A DNA stretch of 64,000 nucleotides from Roseiarcus sp050010035. Lineage in GTDB: Bacteria; Pseudomonadota; Alphaproteobacteria; Rhizobiales; Beijerinckiaceae. The notes under the pieces are model-generated. The model saw nothing but the letters and a program-made list of their open reading frames with translations. It had not been told where the DNA came from and did not search any database. Shown here in pieces: positions 32,979-41,234 of the stretch. The DNA is taken from the NCBI GenBank assembly GCA_050010035.1, contig JBEKLU010000008.1:1-64000 (forward strand), in the 5' to 3' direction. A program made the translations under genes and the position numbers. Each line of letters begins with the position of its first letter. Within the stretch, counting starts at the first letter, position 1.

Positions 32979-33551
32979 TCACGCCGGCATATCGAGCCGC
33001 TCGTAGAGCGCGCTCAGCGGCAGCGTCACGTCGATCGCCGGCAGCGCGACGACGGCGTCCCCGCCGATGAGGTCGACGTCCGACCACGCGCCTTCGTCGA
33101 CGCGCGAATAGAGCTTGGCCGCGACGGCGTCGGGATCGACGAGCAGGATATGGCGCAGGCTCGGATGGCGGCGGTATTCCTCGAGCTTGGTGAAGCGGTC
33201 GATCTTGCGCGTCGAGGGCGAGAGAACCTCGACGACGACGGTCGGGCGATGCGACTCGTAGGACCCGGCCTCGATCGGCGCGCAGTCGACCGTGACGTCC
33301 GGGCGGCGCGACGAGCGGATCGCGGTTCTCAACGCCGTGTCGGCGCTGGCGACGCGGCAGGGCTTGCCCCGCAGGCGCGCGTGCAACTCGGCAATGCAAT
33401 TGACCAGGATGACGTCGTGGGCGTTGCTGGCGCCGGTCATCGCGCGCAGGGGCACGGGGACGCCGTCGACGAGTTCGTAGCGCTCGTCCTGGTCGAGCTG
33501 CCAGCGATAGAATTCCTCGACGCTCATCGTCCGGGCCTGGGCTTCGGCCAT
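32979..33551 (-). CDS. Uma2 family endonuclease-fold protein (DUF820)
   Basis: A 190-residue protein with the PD-(D/E)xK nuclease core: RRPDVTVDCAP (Asp) and VVVEVLSPSTRKIDRFTKLE (Glu). N-terminal MSVEEFYRWQLDQDERYELV is typical of the family. Such genes are abundant in cyanobacteria and scattered in other bacteria; a link to mobile DNA is suspected but unproven. It has no evident operon partner. Confidence 0.9.
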   Translation of the reverse strand: MAEAQARTMSVEEFYRWQLDQDERYELVDGVPVPLRAMTGASNAHDVILVNCIAELHARLRGKPCRVASADTALRTAIRSSRRPDVTVDCAPIEAGSYESHRPTVVVEVLSPSTRKIDRFTKLEEYRRHPSLRHILLVDPDAVAAKLYSRVDEGAWSDVDLIGGDAVVALPAIDVTLPLSALYERLDMPA

Positions 33552-33633
33552 AAGGCGCGTTCCTTTCGGCGTCAGGATAGCACGTTCGCGGCGGCGTCAG
33601 AAGCCGCGGGGCGCGGTCCCGCCGCGGCGGCCC

Positions 33634-34296
33634 TCATGGCGAAGGGGCGAGCTCCTGCATCTTCTCGATCTTGGCGGCGAGGATGACCGCCTGGGTGCGG
33701 CTCTCGACGCCGAGCTTCTGCAGGATCGCCGAGACGTGCGCCTTCACCGTGGCCTCGGAGACGCCGAGCTCGTAGGCGATCTGTTTGTTGAGCAGCCCTT
33801 GCGACAGCATCATCAGGACGCGCACCTGCTGCGGCGTCAGCGAGGAGAGCCGGCGCACCAGGGCGCTCGCTTCGCGATTGGGCTGCACGGTGAGGTCGAG
33901 ATCGGGCGGCGTCCATTGCCCGCCGTCCAGCACCTTGCGGATCGCCGTGCGCATCGTCTCGACGTCGAGGGACTTGGGGACATAGCCGGCCGCCCCGAAC
34001 TCGATGCAATGGCGCATGACGGCGCGGTCTTCGTTGCCGGAGACGACGATGACGGGAACGCCCGGCCGTTCGGAGCGCAGGAACAACAGCCCGGAAAATC
34101 CGCGCACGCCCGGCATCGTCAGGTCGAGCAGCACCAAATCCATGTCCGGCGTTCGTTCGAGCGCCGCGGCGAGGCTTTCGAAATCGTCCGCCTCGTGAAT
34201 CTTGGCGCCGGGAATCGCGCCGCTCACCGCCTGGCGCAAAGCGCCGAGGACGAGCGGATGATCGTCGGCGATCAGGACCTGCACCGTATCGTTCAA
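33634..34296 (-). CDS. LuxR/NarL-type response regulator
   Basis: A 220-residue regulator. The receiver domain (residues 4-125) has the acidic pocket LIADDHPL, the phosphate-accepting Asp in LVLLDLTMPG and the Lys in GYVPKSLD. The LuxR-type helix-turn-helix is near the C-terminus (LTPQQVRVLMMLSQGLLNKQ, ELGVSEATVKAHVSAILQKL). The TTG at 34296 is preferred because a strong GGGGGGA site precedes it and the receiver begins at once; an ATG ten codons upstream (34326) is possible. No histidine kinase lies beside it, so its partner is elsewhere. Confidence 0.88.
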   Translation of the reverse strand: MNDTVQVLIADDHPLVLGALRQAVSGAIPGAKIHEADDFESLAAALERTPDMDLVLLDLTMPGVRGFSGLLFLRSERPGVPVIVVSGNEDRAVMRHCIEFGAAGYVPKSLDVETMRTAIRKVLDGGQWTPPDLDLTVQPNREASALVRRLSSLTPQQVRVLMMLSQGLLNKQIAYELGVSEATVKAHVSAILQKLGVESRTQAVILAAKIEKMQELAPSP

Positions 34297-34371
34297 CCCG
34301 AATCCCCCCCTATAGCTTCGGCTCATGTCGTCGCCCCGCCGGCGCGAACATCGCGCAAGTCGAGGCCGTTG

Positions 34372-34902
34372 TCACGCCCGTGCGGCGCCCTCGCCGGCCG
34401 CGGCGCCGGAGGGAGCGCCGATCGGACCGGGGTCGCCCTGCAACTGGCGCCGCGCTTCGCCCAGCGCCAGCGCCGCGGCGACGCCGACGTTGAGCGAGCG
34501 CAGCGGCGCACGAATGGGAATCCTCACCCGCGCGTCGGCGCGCGCCCGCACCGGCTCCGGAACGCCCGCCGACTCGCGCCCGACGAGAATGACGTCGCCC
34601 GGACGGAAGGCGAAGTCCCACAACGCCGCCTCGCCCTTCGTCGTCAACAGAACGAGACGTCGCCGGGCCCGCGCGCGCCAAGCCTCGAAGCGCTCGAAGT
34701 CGAGATGCCGCTCGATGGAAAGCGCGTCGAGGTAGTCCATGCCGGAGCGGCGCAGGCGCCGATCGGAGAGGGCGAAGCCCGCCGGCTCGATGATCGCGGC
34801 CTCGACCCCGAGGCAGGCGCAGGTGCGCAGCATCGCGCCGACGTTCTGCGCGATGTCGGGCTCGTAGAGCGCCAGGGTCAGGGGAGCGGAAGGCGGCGAC
34901 AT
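34372..34902 (-). CDS. trmL: tRNA (cytidine/uridine(34)-2'-O)-methyltransferase
   Basis: A 176-residue SPOUT (trefoil knot) methyltransferase that 2'-O-methylates wobble base 34 in certain tRNA-Leu. PDIAQNVGAMLRTCACLGV, VILVGRESAGVPEPVRARAD and IPIRAPLRSLNVGVAAALAL are the three SpoU motifs in order. Length is as in the family. It is divergent from the fbc operon across a 350-base spacer. Confidence 0.92.
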   Translation of the reverse strand: MSPPSAPLTLALYEPDIAQNVGAMLRTCACLGVEAAIIEPAGFALSDRRLRRSGMDYLDALSIERHLDFERFEAWRARARRRLVLLTTKGEAALWDFAFRPGDVILVGRESAGVPEPVRARADARVRIPIRAPLRSLNVGVAAALALGEARRQLQGDPGPIGAPSGAAAGEGAARA

Positions 34903-35251
34903 CGGACCCTCGGCTAAGCAGGATTCGGCGCGCTTGTCATGCCCCTGGCCGCTCGGATCGTTCGTCGAGCCGGCCCGCCGCTTCCCGTTTCGCTCCCGCC
35001 GCCGAAAGCGGCGAGGCGGTCGGCGACGCCCCGCAGGGACGGCCTCCGGCTGCTCCGCATTTGCGCAAGCGAGCCTATGGACAACCATGGAGAACGATGC
35101 GAAATAGCCCCCTCCGAACGATGGCGCGCTCGATCGAGCGCGGCATTTTCCTTGAGCGGTTCGTATCGCAGGCGCCCTTGCGGCGCATCGCGAAAGGCCG
35201 CGGAATTCATTTGGCCGGCCGAACGGCCGGCGAGAACGATTGGGGGAGCAT
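34903..35251. other. divergent spacer between trmL and the bc1 operon
   Basis: No gene is supported. The spacer must hold the promoter of the Rieske-cytochrome b-c1 operon. A GGGGGAG ribosome site ends it (35240-35246). I see no clear sigma-70 pair or known regulator site. Confidence 0.6.
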
Positions 35252-35770
35252 TTGGCGAGCGCGGCTATCGAGAATCCAAACCGCCGAGACTTCTTATTCA
35301 TCGCCACCGCCGCGGTCGGCGCGGTCGGGGTCGGCGCCGTCGTCTGGCCGCTCGTCGACCAGATGAACCCGGACGCCTCGACCCTCGCGCTCTCCTCGAT
35401 CGAAGTCGACATCGGCGCGATCGCCGAAGGCCAGATCGTCACCGTCAAATGGCGCGGCGGTCCCGTGTTCATCCGCCATCGCACGCAGAAGGAAATCGAC
35501 GAGGCGGTGAATACGCCGCTCAGCGAACTGAAAGACCCGCAGACCGACCAACAGCGGGTGCAACGGCCGGAATGGCTGATCGTCGTCGGGATTTGCACGC
35601 ATTTGGGATGCGTGCCGCTGGGCCACGAAGGCCAGTACGACGGCTGGAAGTGCCCTTGCCATGGCTCGATCTACGACACGTCGGGGCGCATTCGCCAGGG
35701 GCCCGCGCCGCTCAATCTCGCCGTGCCCGAATACGCCTTTCTGAGCGACACGAAGGTCAAGATCGGTTGA
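35252..35770 (+). CDS. petA: ubiquinol-cytochrome c reductase, Rieske iron-sulfur subunit
   Basis: A 172-residue Rieske protein of the bc1 complex, taking electrons from ubiquinol to cytochrome c1 on the periplasmic side. A twin-arginine export motif (NRRDFLFIA) leads into one membrane helix. The 2Fe-2S ligands are in CTHLGCVPLG and CPCHGSIYD (two Cys-His pairs). The TTG at 35252 is chosen: GGGGGAG lies just upstream and the next residues ASAAIENPNRRDFL match the family start; a TTG at 35240 is an alternative. First gene of petABC. Confidence 0.94.
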   Translation: MASAAIENPNRRDFLFIATAAVGAVGVGAVVWPLVDQMNPDASTLALSSIEVDIGAIAEGQIVTVKWRGGPVFIRHRTQKEIDEAVNTPLSELKDPQTDQQRVQRPEWLIVVGICTHLGCVPLGHEGQYDGWKCPCHGSIYDTSGRIRQGPAPLNLAVPEYAFLSDTKVKIG

Positions 35771-35833
35771 TCCCGCAGCCGTTCGCCCTGCATTCGACCG
35801 TCGCGCCCGAAGCCATCCCAGAGACTTGAAGCC

Positions 35834-37090
35834 ATGAGCGGAACCTCGACCTACGTCCCCAAGAGCGCCCTCGGGCGGTGGCTCGAAGCGCGCCTGCCGA
35901 TCCTGGGCCTGATGCATTCCTCCTTCGTGGCCTTTCCCGTGCCGCGAAACTTGAATTATCTCTGGACCTTCGGCGCGATCCTGTCGTTCATGCTGATCGC
36001 GCAGATCGTCACCGGGATCGTGCTGGCGATGCACTATGTGCCGAGCGCGGCGATGGCCTTCGCCTCGGTCGAGCACATCATGCGCGACGTCAACTACGGT
36101 TGGCTGATCCGCTATCTCCATACCAACGGCGCCTCGATGTTCTTCCTGGCGGCCTATATCCACATGTTCCGCGGCATCTATTACGGGTCCTACAAGGCGC
36201 CGCGCGAGGTGCTGTGGATTCTCGGCGTGATCCTCTATCTCCTGATGATGGCGACGGCGTTCTTGGGCTACGTGTTGCCCTGGGGCTCGATGAGCTTCGC
36301 CGGGGCGACGGTGATCACCAGCCTGTTCACCGCCATCCCGCTGGTCGGCGGCGGCATCGCGCATTGGCTGTGGGGCGGTTACGCGGTCGGCGATCCCACG
36401 CTGAATCGCTTCTATTCGCTGCACTATCTCCTGCCGTTCATGATCGCCGGCGTCGTCGGCCTGCACGTCTGGGCGGTGCACGTGACGGGTCAGAACAATC
36501 CGGACGGGGTCGAGGTCGAGAACGTCGAGCGCGACACCATGGCGTTCACGCCCTACGCGACGATCAAGGATGTCTTCGCGCTTTCGCTGTTCCTGATCCT
36601 CTACGCCTGGTTCGTCTTCTACATTCCCAACTATCTGCTCGACGCGGACAATTCGGTGGTCGCCAATCCGCTTTCGACGCCCGCGCATATCGTGCCGGAG
36701 TGGTATCTCCTGCCGTTCTACGCGATCCTGCGCGCGATCCCCAGCAAGCTCATCGGGGTCCTCGCCCCGTTCGCCGCGATCGTGTTGCTCGCCCTTCTGC
36801 CCTGGCTCGACACCTCGCCGGTCAAATCGGCCAAGTACCGGCCGCTGTTCCGCTTCTTCTTCTGGGTGTTCGTCGCCTGCTGCGTCGGGCTCGGCTATCT
36901 CGGCTCGCAGGAGGTCTCCGACGCGACGACCTTGGCGTCGCGGATTCTCACGTTCGGCTATTTCGCCTTCCTCGTCGTCGTTCTGCCGTTGCTGGGCTTG
37001 ATCGAGAAGACCCGGCCGATGCCCGCCTCGATCGCCGACGCCGTCCTGGCGAAGAAGGGCGAGGCGAGCGCGCCGTCGGTCTCGAGTTGA
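35834..37090 (+). CDS. petB: ubiquinol-cytochrome c reductase, cytochrome b subunit
   Basis: A 418-residue inner-membrane protein with eight helices and two b-type hemes. Heme-ligand His pairs lie in helix B and D (IRYLHTNGASMFF, AAYIHMFRG and later LHYLLPF, GLHVWAVHVT). The quinol-site PEWY motif is in IVPEWYLLPFYAILRAIP. Separate b and c1 genes occur here, not the fused fbcH form of some Bradyrhizobium. It follows petA by 60 bases. Confidence 0.96.
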   Translation: MSGTSTYVPKSALGRWLEARLPILGLMHSSFVAFPVPRNLNYLWTFGAILSFMLIAQIVTGIVLAMHYVPSAAMAFASVEHIMRDVNYGWLIRYLHTNGASMFFLAAYIHMFRGIYYGSYKAPREVLWILGVILYLLMMATAFLGYVLPWGSMSFAGATVITSLFTAIPLVGGGIAHWLWGGYAVGDPTLNRFYSLHYLLPFMIAGVVGLHVWAVHVTGQNNPDGVEVENVERDTMAFTPYATIKDVFALSLFLILYAWFVFYIPNYLLDADNSVVANPLSTPAHIVPEWYLLPFYAILRAIPSKLIGVLAPFAAIVLLALLPWLDTSPVKSAKYRPLFRFFFWVFVACCVGLGYLGSQEVSDATTLASRILTFGYFAFLVVVLPLLGLIEKTRPMPASIADAVLAKKGEASAPSVSS

Positions 37091-37119
37091 TTGGCGGCCA
37101 CTCCCAGGGAAATCCGACC

Positions 37120-37950
37120 ATGTTCCGTTTGAAGACTCGCCTTTTCGTTGCCGCCGGCCTCGCGCTGCTGGCGGTGAGCGGTCCGATCGCGTCGGCCCAG
37201 GACGCGGCCGAACAGCCGAACCCGGCGCGGCAGAGCTGGAGCTTCTCGGGCCTGTTCGGCGCGTACGATCAGGCTCAGTTGCAGCGCGGGTTCCAGGTCT
37301 ACAAGGAGGTGTGCGGCAACTGCCACCGCCTGAGCATCGCCTTCCGCACGCTCGGCGATCCCGGCGGACCCCGCTTCAGCCTGGCTCAGATCCAGACGCT
37401 GGCGGCGGACTATCGGGTCCTCAACGACGAGCCGAACGAAAAGGGCGAAATCTTCAAGCGGGCGGGCACGCCCTCGGACGATTTTCCGCCGCCCGATTCG
37501 TTTCCCAACGATCAGGCCGCGGCGGCGGCCTTCGGCAAGGCGCCGCCCGATATGGCTTTGCTCGCCAAGGCGCTCAAATTCGAGCGAGGCTTTCCCTGGT
37601 TCATTTTCGACGCGGCGCCGTTCGTCCAATACCAGGAAATGGGCGCCGACTATATCTATGCGATCGTGATCGGCTACACGAAGGCCGACGATCCGCAATG
37701 GAACCTTTATTTTCCCGGTCACACGATCGCGATGCCCAAGCCGATCGCCGACGGGGCGGTCGCCTATGCGGACGGCACGCCGCCGACGCTCGACAACTAC
37801 GCGCGCGACGTTTCGGCCTTCTTGAGCTGGGCCGCCGACCCGAACCTGGCCGAACGCAAGAAGATCGGCCTGCGCGTCATGATCTTTCTGTTTGTTCTCT
37901 CCGGGTTGCTCTATTTCGTCAAGAAGCGCATCTGGAGCGATCTGCACTAA
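37120..37950 (+). CDS. petC: ubiquinol-cytochrome c reductase, cytochrome c1 subunit
   Basis: A 276-residue protein exported by a signal peptide (residues 1-26) and held by a C-terminal helix (MIFLFVLSGLLYFVKKRIW). Heme c binds at CGNCH (residues 65-69). It is the third gene of petABC and carries electrons to soluble cytochrome c. The ATG at 37120 lies 30 bases after the petB stop and starts the signal peptide. Confidence 0.95.
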   Translation: MFRLKTRLFVAAGLALLAVSGPIASAQDAAEQPNPARQSWSFSGLFGAYDQAQLQRGFQVYKEVCGNCHRLSIAFRTLGDPGGPRFSLAQIQTLAADYRVLNDEPNEKGEIFKRAGTPSDDFPPPDSFPNDQAAAAAFGKAPPDMALLAKALKFERGFPWFIFDAAPFVQYQEMGADYIYAIVIGYTKADDPQWNLYFPGHTIAMPKPIADGAVAYADGTPPTLDNYARDVSAFLSWAADPNLAERKKIGLRVMIFLFVLSGLLYFVKKRIWSDLH

Positions 37951-38026
37951 AATCGACGGGCGGAGCGAGCGCATCCGCCCTTGCGGCGGCGCCGGCCGGC
38001 GCCAGCGATCCGGCGCGGGAGGCGTC

Positions 38027-38908
38027 ATGGCCAAGGCGATCGTCGGCGTCATCGGCGGCTCGGGAGTCTATCATCTCGATGGGCTGACCGAAATCAGGGA
38101 GGAGCGCGTCGCGACGCCGTGGGGCGAGCCGTCGGACGTTCTTCGTTTCGGCCGCATCGCCGGCACGCAGGCCGTGTTCTTGTCGCGGCACGGCCAGGGG
38201 CACCGTTTTTCGCCGTCCACGGTCAATTACCGCGCCAATATCGACGCGTTGAAGCGCTCCGGGGTCACCGACATCATCGCGATCTCCGCCTGCGGCTCGT
38301 TTCGCCGGGAGCTCTATCCCGGGCTGTTCGTGCTCGTCGATCAGTTCGAGGACCGAACCTTCGCGCGCCAGACGAGCTTTTTCGGAACGGGCTGCGTCGC
38401 GCACGTCTCGATGGCCCACCCGATCGCGCCGCTGCTCAGCCGGCGCATCGCCGCCGCCGCCGAGGCGGAGGGGATCGCTTGCCGGCTCGGGGGAACCTAC
38501 GTCTGCATGGAGGGGCCGCAATTCTCGACGCTCGCCGAGTCGCTGGCCTATCAGGCGCGCGGCCTCGACGTGATCGGCATGACGGCCGCGACCGAGGCCA
38601 AGCTGGCGCGCGAGGCGGAAATCTCCTACGCGACGATCGCGATGGTCACCGACTACGATTGCTGGCACGAAGAGCACGGCGCCGTCGACGTCGCCTCGGT
38701 CATCCAGGTGGCCAAGGACAACGCCCATCGCGTCACCGCGCTGCTGGGACGTGTCCTCAGAGATTTCCCGGCCGAACACGAGCCGTGCCCGGTCGGCTCG
38801 GATCGCGCCCTCGAGGGCGCGATCATCACCCATCCGGAAGCGCGCGACCTCGACCTCGTGCGCAAGCTCGACGCGGTCGCCGGGCGGGTTCTCGGCGCGC
38901 GCTCGTGA
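38027..38908 (+). CDS. mtnP: S-methyl-5'-thioadenosine phosphorylase
   Basis: A 293-residue cytosolic enzyme splitting methylthioadenosine with phosphate into adenine and methylthioribose-1-phosphate, part of methionine salvage. VIGGSGVYHLDG, LSRHGQGHRFSPSTVNYRAN, YVCMEGPQFSTLAES, and IGMTAATEAKLARE are the standard blocks. The ATG has GGGAGG upstream. It follows the bc1 operon by 76 bases, as often in Hyphomicrobiales. Confidence 0.95.
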   Translation: MAKAIVGVIGGSGVYHLDGLTEIREERVATPWGEPSDVLRFGRIAGTQAVFLSRHGQGHRFSPSTVNYRANIDALKRSGVTDIIAISACGSFRRELYPGLFVLVDQFEDRTFARQTSFFGTGCVAHVSMAHPIAPLLSRRIAAAAEAEGIACRLGGTYVCMEGPQFSTLAESLAYQARGLDVIGMTAATEAKLAREAEISYATIAMVTDYDCWHEEHGAVDVASVIQVAKDNAHRVTALLGRVLRDFPAEHEPCPVGSDRALEGAIITHPEARDLDLVRKLDAVAGRVLGARS

Positions 38909-39123
38909 TCTAAAAAATCCCGAACCGTTCGACGCGCCCGGCGCTCCGCGCGTCGGCCGCCGCTTGCGCGACGCGCGCCTTCGCAGGCGAGAAAGGCCAT
39001 CGTTCAGAACTCTCTCGCTCGGCAACGCGATTGGATAGCCTATCGCCCTGCCGCTCTAGCGCGGCTGCCCGAAGCGTCGAAGAGCGCCTCGGTCTTGGGG
39101 CGCAGTCCACCGCTGCGTCCCCC

Positions 39124-39405
39124 TCAATCGGAGACATACCTATGAATCAGCGCGTTGATCAGCGTCTGGTAGGGGATGCCTTCCTGCAGGGCGCGGGACT
39201 TGAGGCGGGTCAGGTCGCGTTTGGGGACGCGAAGCGAAATCTTGGCGCGCTCGTCGGTCATCGCCGCGTGCGCCATGAGTTCGATCTCGCGCTTGCGCGC
39301 GGGGGTCAACCGGCTTTTGAACGGCGCGCCGCTCGTCTCGAAGGATTGAATGAGCGCTTGCTCTTCGGCGTCGAGAAACTTGCCGATTTCAGGCGTCTTG
39401 CTCAT
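39124..39405 (-). CDS. ribbon-helix-helix antitoxin (CopG-type)
   Basis: A 93-residue protein. The C-terminal half AKISLRVPKRDLTRLKSRAL and EGIPYQTLINALIHRYV is a ribbon-helix-helix DNA-binding fold; the N-terminal half (EEQALIQSFETSG, ARKREIELMAHAAM) should contact the toxin. The ATG at 39405 is preferred over a GTG three codons upstream. The frame overlaps the toxin gene by 17 bases, so the two are coupled; toxin first, antitoxin second is the BrnT/BrnA type order. Confidence 0.85.
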   Translation of the reverse strand: MSKTPEIGKFLDAEEQALIQSFETSGAPFKSRLTPARKREIELMAHAAMTDERAKISLRVPKRDLTRLKSRALQEGIPYQTLINALIHRYVSD

Positions 39406-39688
39406 GGGTTTCACCGGAGAAGTAGTGGGCTTTCAGGCGTCGGCTGGGGAAAACGGTCTTCAGGAATATCCCTTCCGGAGTTCGAACATAGGGCACGGCG
39501 TAGACATAGGCCTTCGCGAGGACGACGAGCATGCGTTGGCCAGGATATTTTTCCGAATTCGGATGTTCGATATCGTCGAGAAGTCCGCCGCTTTCGATCG
39601 CGGCGACGATGTCCTCGAAACAGATGTTCCTCTTGGCGTCGGATTTGAGCTCCCGGTTTTTCTCGGGGCTCCATGCGATTGTTTTCAT
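39389..39688 (-). CDS. BrnT-like toxin
   Basis: A 99-residue small basic protein. WSPEKNRELKSDAKRNICFE, DIVAAIESGGLLDDIEHPN and YPGQRMLVVLAKAYVYAVPY followed by FLKTVFPSRR are typical of the small toxin family paired with CopG-type antitoxins. The fold is RelE/BrnT-like, presumably an RNase. Its start at 39688 is a clear ATG. It is the second toxin-antitoxin module of the window, about 120 bases from the divergent YeeE/YedE gene. Confidence 0.82.
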   Translation of the reverse strand: MKTIAWSPEKNRELKSDAKRNICFEDIVAAIESGGLLDDIEHPNSEKYPGQRMLVVLAKAYVYAVPYVRTPEGIFLKTVFPSRRLKAHYFSGETHEQDA

Positions 39689-39774
39689 ACCATAAGTGTA
39701 TGGACAGAGTAAGGCGCGTCAACTCCTTCTCCGGTCGTTTCAAATTTTCTCCCACGGACTTGCACCAGATCGAG

Positions 39775-39799
39775 TCTGTCTATATAATTGATAGACAGA
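39775..39799. promoter_or_regulatory. inverted-repeat operator candidate before the YeeE/YedE genes
   Basis: TCTGTCTAT (39775-39783) and ATAGACAGA (39791-39799) are perfect complements around a seven-base AT-rich spacer, 11 bases before the ATG of the first sulfur-transport gene. It overlaps or follows the likely promoter. Similar genes are often controlled by ArsR-type sulfide sensors (BigR/SqrR); none lies within view. Confidence 0.6.
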
Positions 39800-39810
39800 A
39801 AGGACCTGTA

Positions 39811-40242
39811 ATGAACATCGACTGGAGCCATTTCACGCCGTTCTCGGCGCTCGCGGGCGGGGCGATGATCGGCGCCGCGGCCGCTCTGTTGATCCTCGGC
39901 GGGGGCCGCGTCATGGGCGCGGCGGGGATTCTCGGCGGCGCCCTCGACGGACGCGACGGCGAAGCGGCGTGGCGCTGGTCGCTGATCGCCGGGCTGGCCG
40001 CGGCGCCGAGCCTGGCGCAGGTCCTGTGGGGCGCGGCGGGGCCGACGTTTACGGCGGGCTGGCCCGTCCTCCTCGTCTCCGGGCTGCTTGTCGGATTCGG
40101 CGCCCGGTTGGGCTCGGGATGCACGAGCGGCCACGGCGTTTGCGGCCTGGCGCGGCTGTCGCCGCGCTCGTTCGTCGCCACGGCGCTGTTCATGGCCGCC
40201 GGTTTCGCGACCGTCTTCGTCGTCCGCCACGTCCTGGCCTGA
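39811..40242 (+). CDS. YeeE/YedE family sulfur-transport membrane protein, half 1
   Basis: A 143-residue inner-membrane protein with four hydrophobic segments. The conserved GARLGSGCTSGHGVCGLARL (about residues 100-119) carries the Cys of the YeeE/YedE family, which in E. coli and Spirochaeta takes up thiosulfate. The gene lies 18 bases before a second half-size member, so the two should form one transporter. A palindromic site lies just upstream. Confidence 0.92.
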   Translation: MNIDWSHFTPFSALAGGAMIGAAAALLILGGGRVMGAAGILGGALDGRDGEAAWRWSLIAGLAAAPSLAQVLWGAAGPTFTAGWPVLLVSGLLVGFGARLGSGCTSGHGVCGLARLSPRSFVATALFMAAGFATVFVVRHVLA

Positions 40243-40259
40243 ACAAACGGAGTGATGCG

Positions 40260-40703
40260 ATGCGCAACGCCGCCGCCCTCATCGTCGGCCTCGTCTTCGG
40301 TATCGGGCTCTGCCTTTCCGGCATGAGCGAACCGTCCAAGGTTCTCGGCTTCCTCGATCTCGCTGGCGCCTGGGATCCCTCGCTCGCCTTCGTCATGGCC
40401 GGCGCGATCGCGGTCGCGGCGCCGGCTTTCGCGCTGGCGCGCCGGCGCCGCGTCAATTGGCTCGGCGGCGACATCGACCTGCCGAAGGCGCGCGCGATCG
40501 ACGCGCCGCTGGCGCTCGGCGCGCTGATCTTCGGCGTCGGCTGGGGACTGGCCGGGGTATGCCCGGCGCCGGGCATCGTGGACATCGGCTTCTTCAGCCC
40601 GAGCGCGATGGTCTTCGTCGCGGCGATGGCGATCGGCATGCTCGCCTCGCGCCTAGCCGGTTTGCGCTTGCGGGTCCCGCGGATCTTGGCGCAGGATGCG
40701 TGA
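40260..40703 (+). CDS. YeeE/YedE family sulfur-transport membrane protein, half 2
   Basis: A 147-residue inner-membrane protein. N-terminal AALIVGLVFGIGLCLSGMSE and GLAGVCPAPGIVDIG (with the second conserved Cys) mark the other half of a split YeeE/YedE transporter. Together with the preceding gene it should move thiosulfate or another reduced sulfur compound (PmpAB type). The ATG at 40260 matches family members. Confidence 0.92.
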   Translation: MRNAAALIVGLVFGIGLCLSGMSEPSKVLGFLDLAGAWDPSLAFVMAGAIAVAAPAFALARRRRVNWLGGDIDLPKARAIDAPLALGALIFGVGWGLAGVCPAPGIVDIGFFSPSAMVFVAAMAIGMLASRLAGLRLRVPRILAQDA

Positions 40704-40720
40704 GCCTTGCGGGGGCTCGC

Positions 40721-41227
40721 GTGCTCAAATCGTCGTTCGAGAAAATCCTGTTCGCGAGCCGATGGCTGCTGGCGCCGTTCTACGTCGCGCTGGTTTTTGC
40801 GCTGCTGGCGCTGCTCGCCAAGGTCGCCATGCGCGTCTACGATCTGGCGACGCAGTTCGTCGGCATGGGCGAGGAGGCCGTTCTGCTCGCCGCGCTCGGC
40901 ATCGTCGATCTGACGCTCTCGGCGTCGCTCATCGTCATCGTCATCCTTTCCGGCTACATCAATTTCGTCTCGCGCATCGACATCGAGGCGCATGAGGATT
41001 GGCCGCGCTGGATGGCCGATATCGACTTCGGCGAACTCAAGCTGAAGTTGATGGCCTCGATCGTCGCCATTTCCGCCGTCAAGCTGCTCGAGGCCTTCAT
41101 GGACGTCAGCCACGCCTCGGACCGCGACCTCGGCTGGCAGACCGGCGTTCTCGCAGTCTTCGTCGTCGCCGCCCTTCTGCTCGCGCTCGCCGACCGGATC
41201 GGCCATCGTCCCAACGGCGCGCGCTGA
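40721..41227 (+). CDS. UPF0114 family membrane protein
   Basis: A 168-residue inner-membrane protein of the TIGR00645/UPF0114 (YqhA) family. FEKILFASRWLLAPFYVALV and later GYINFVSRIDI and DLGWQTGVL are typical; three to four hydrophobic segments. Function unknown. The GTG at 40721 begins the family region, 17 bases after the previous gene's stop, so it may be in the same operon. Confidence 0.9.
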   Translation: MLKSSFEKILFASRWLLAPFYVALVFALLALLAKVAMRVYDLATQFVGMGEEAVLLAALGIVDLTLSASLIVIVILSGYINFVSRIDIEAHEDWPRWMADIDFGELKLKLMASIVAISAVKLLEAFMDVSHASDRDLGWQTGVLAVFVVAALLLALADRIGHRPNGAR

Positions 41228-41234
41228 ACGTCTG

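Noticed and set aside
38909..39123. Possible gene remnant between mtnP and the toxin-antitoxin pair
   Set aside because: The 215 bases show no frame with family likeness; composition is mixed and no repeat family was recognised.
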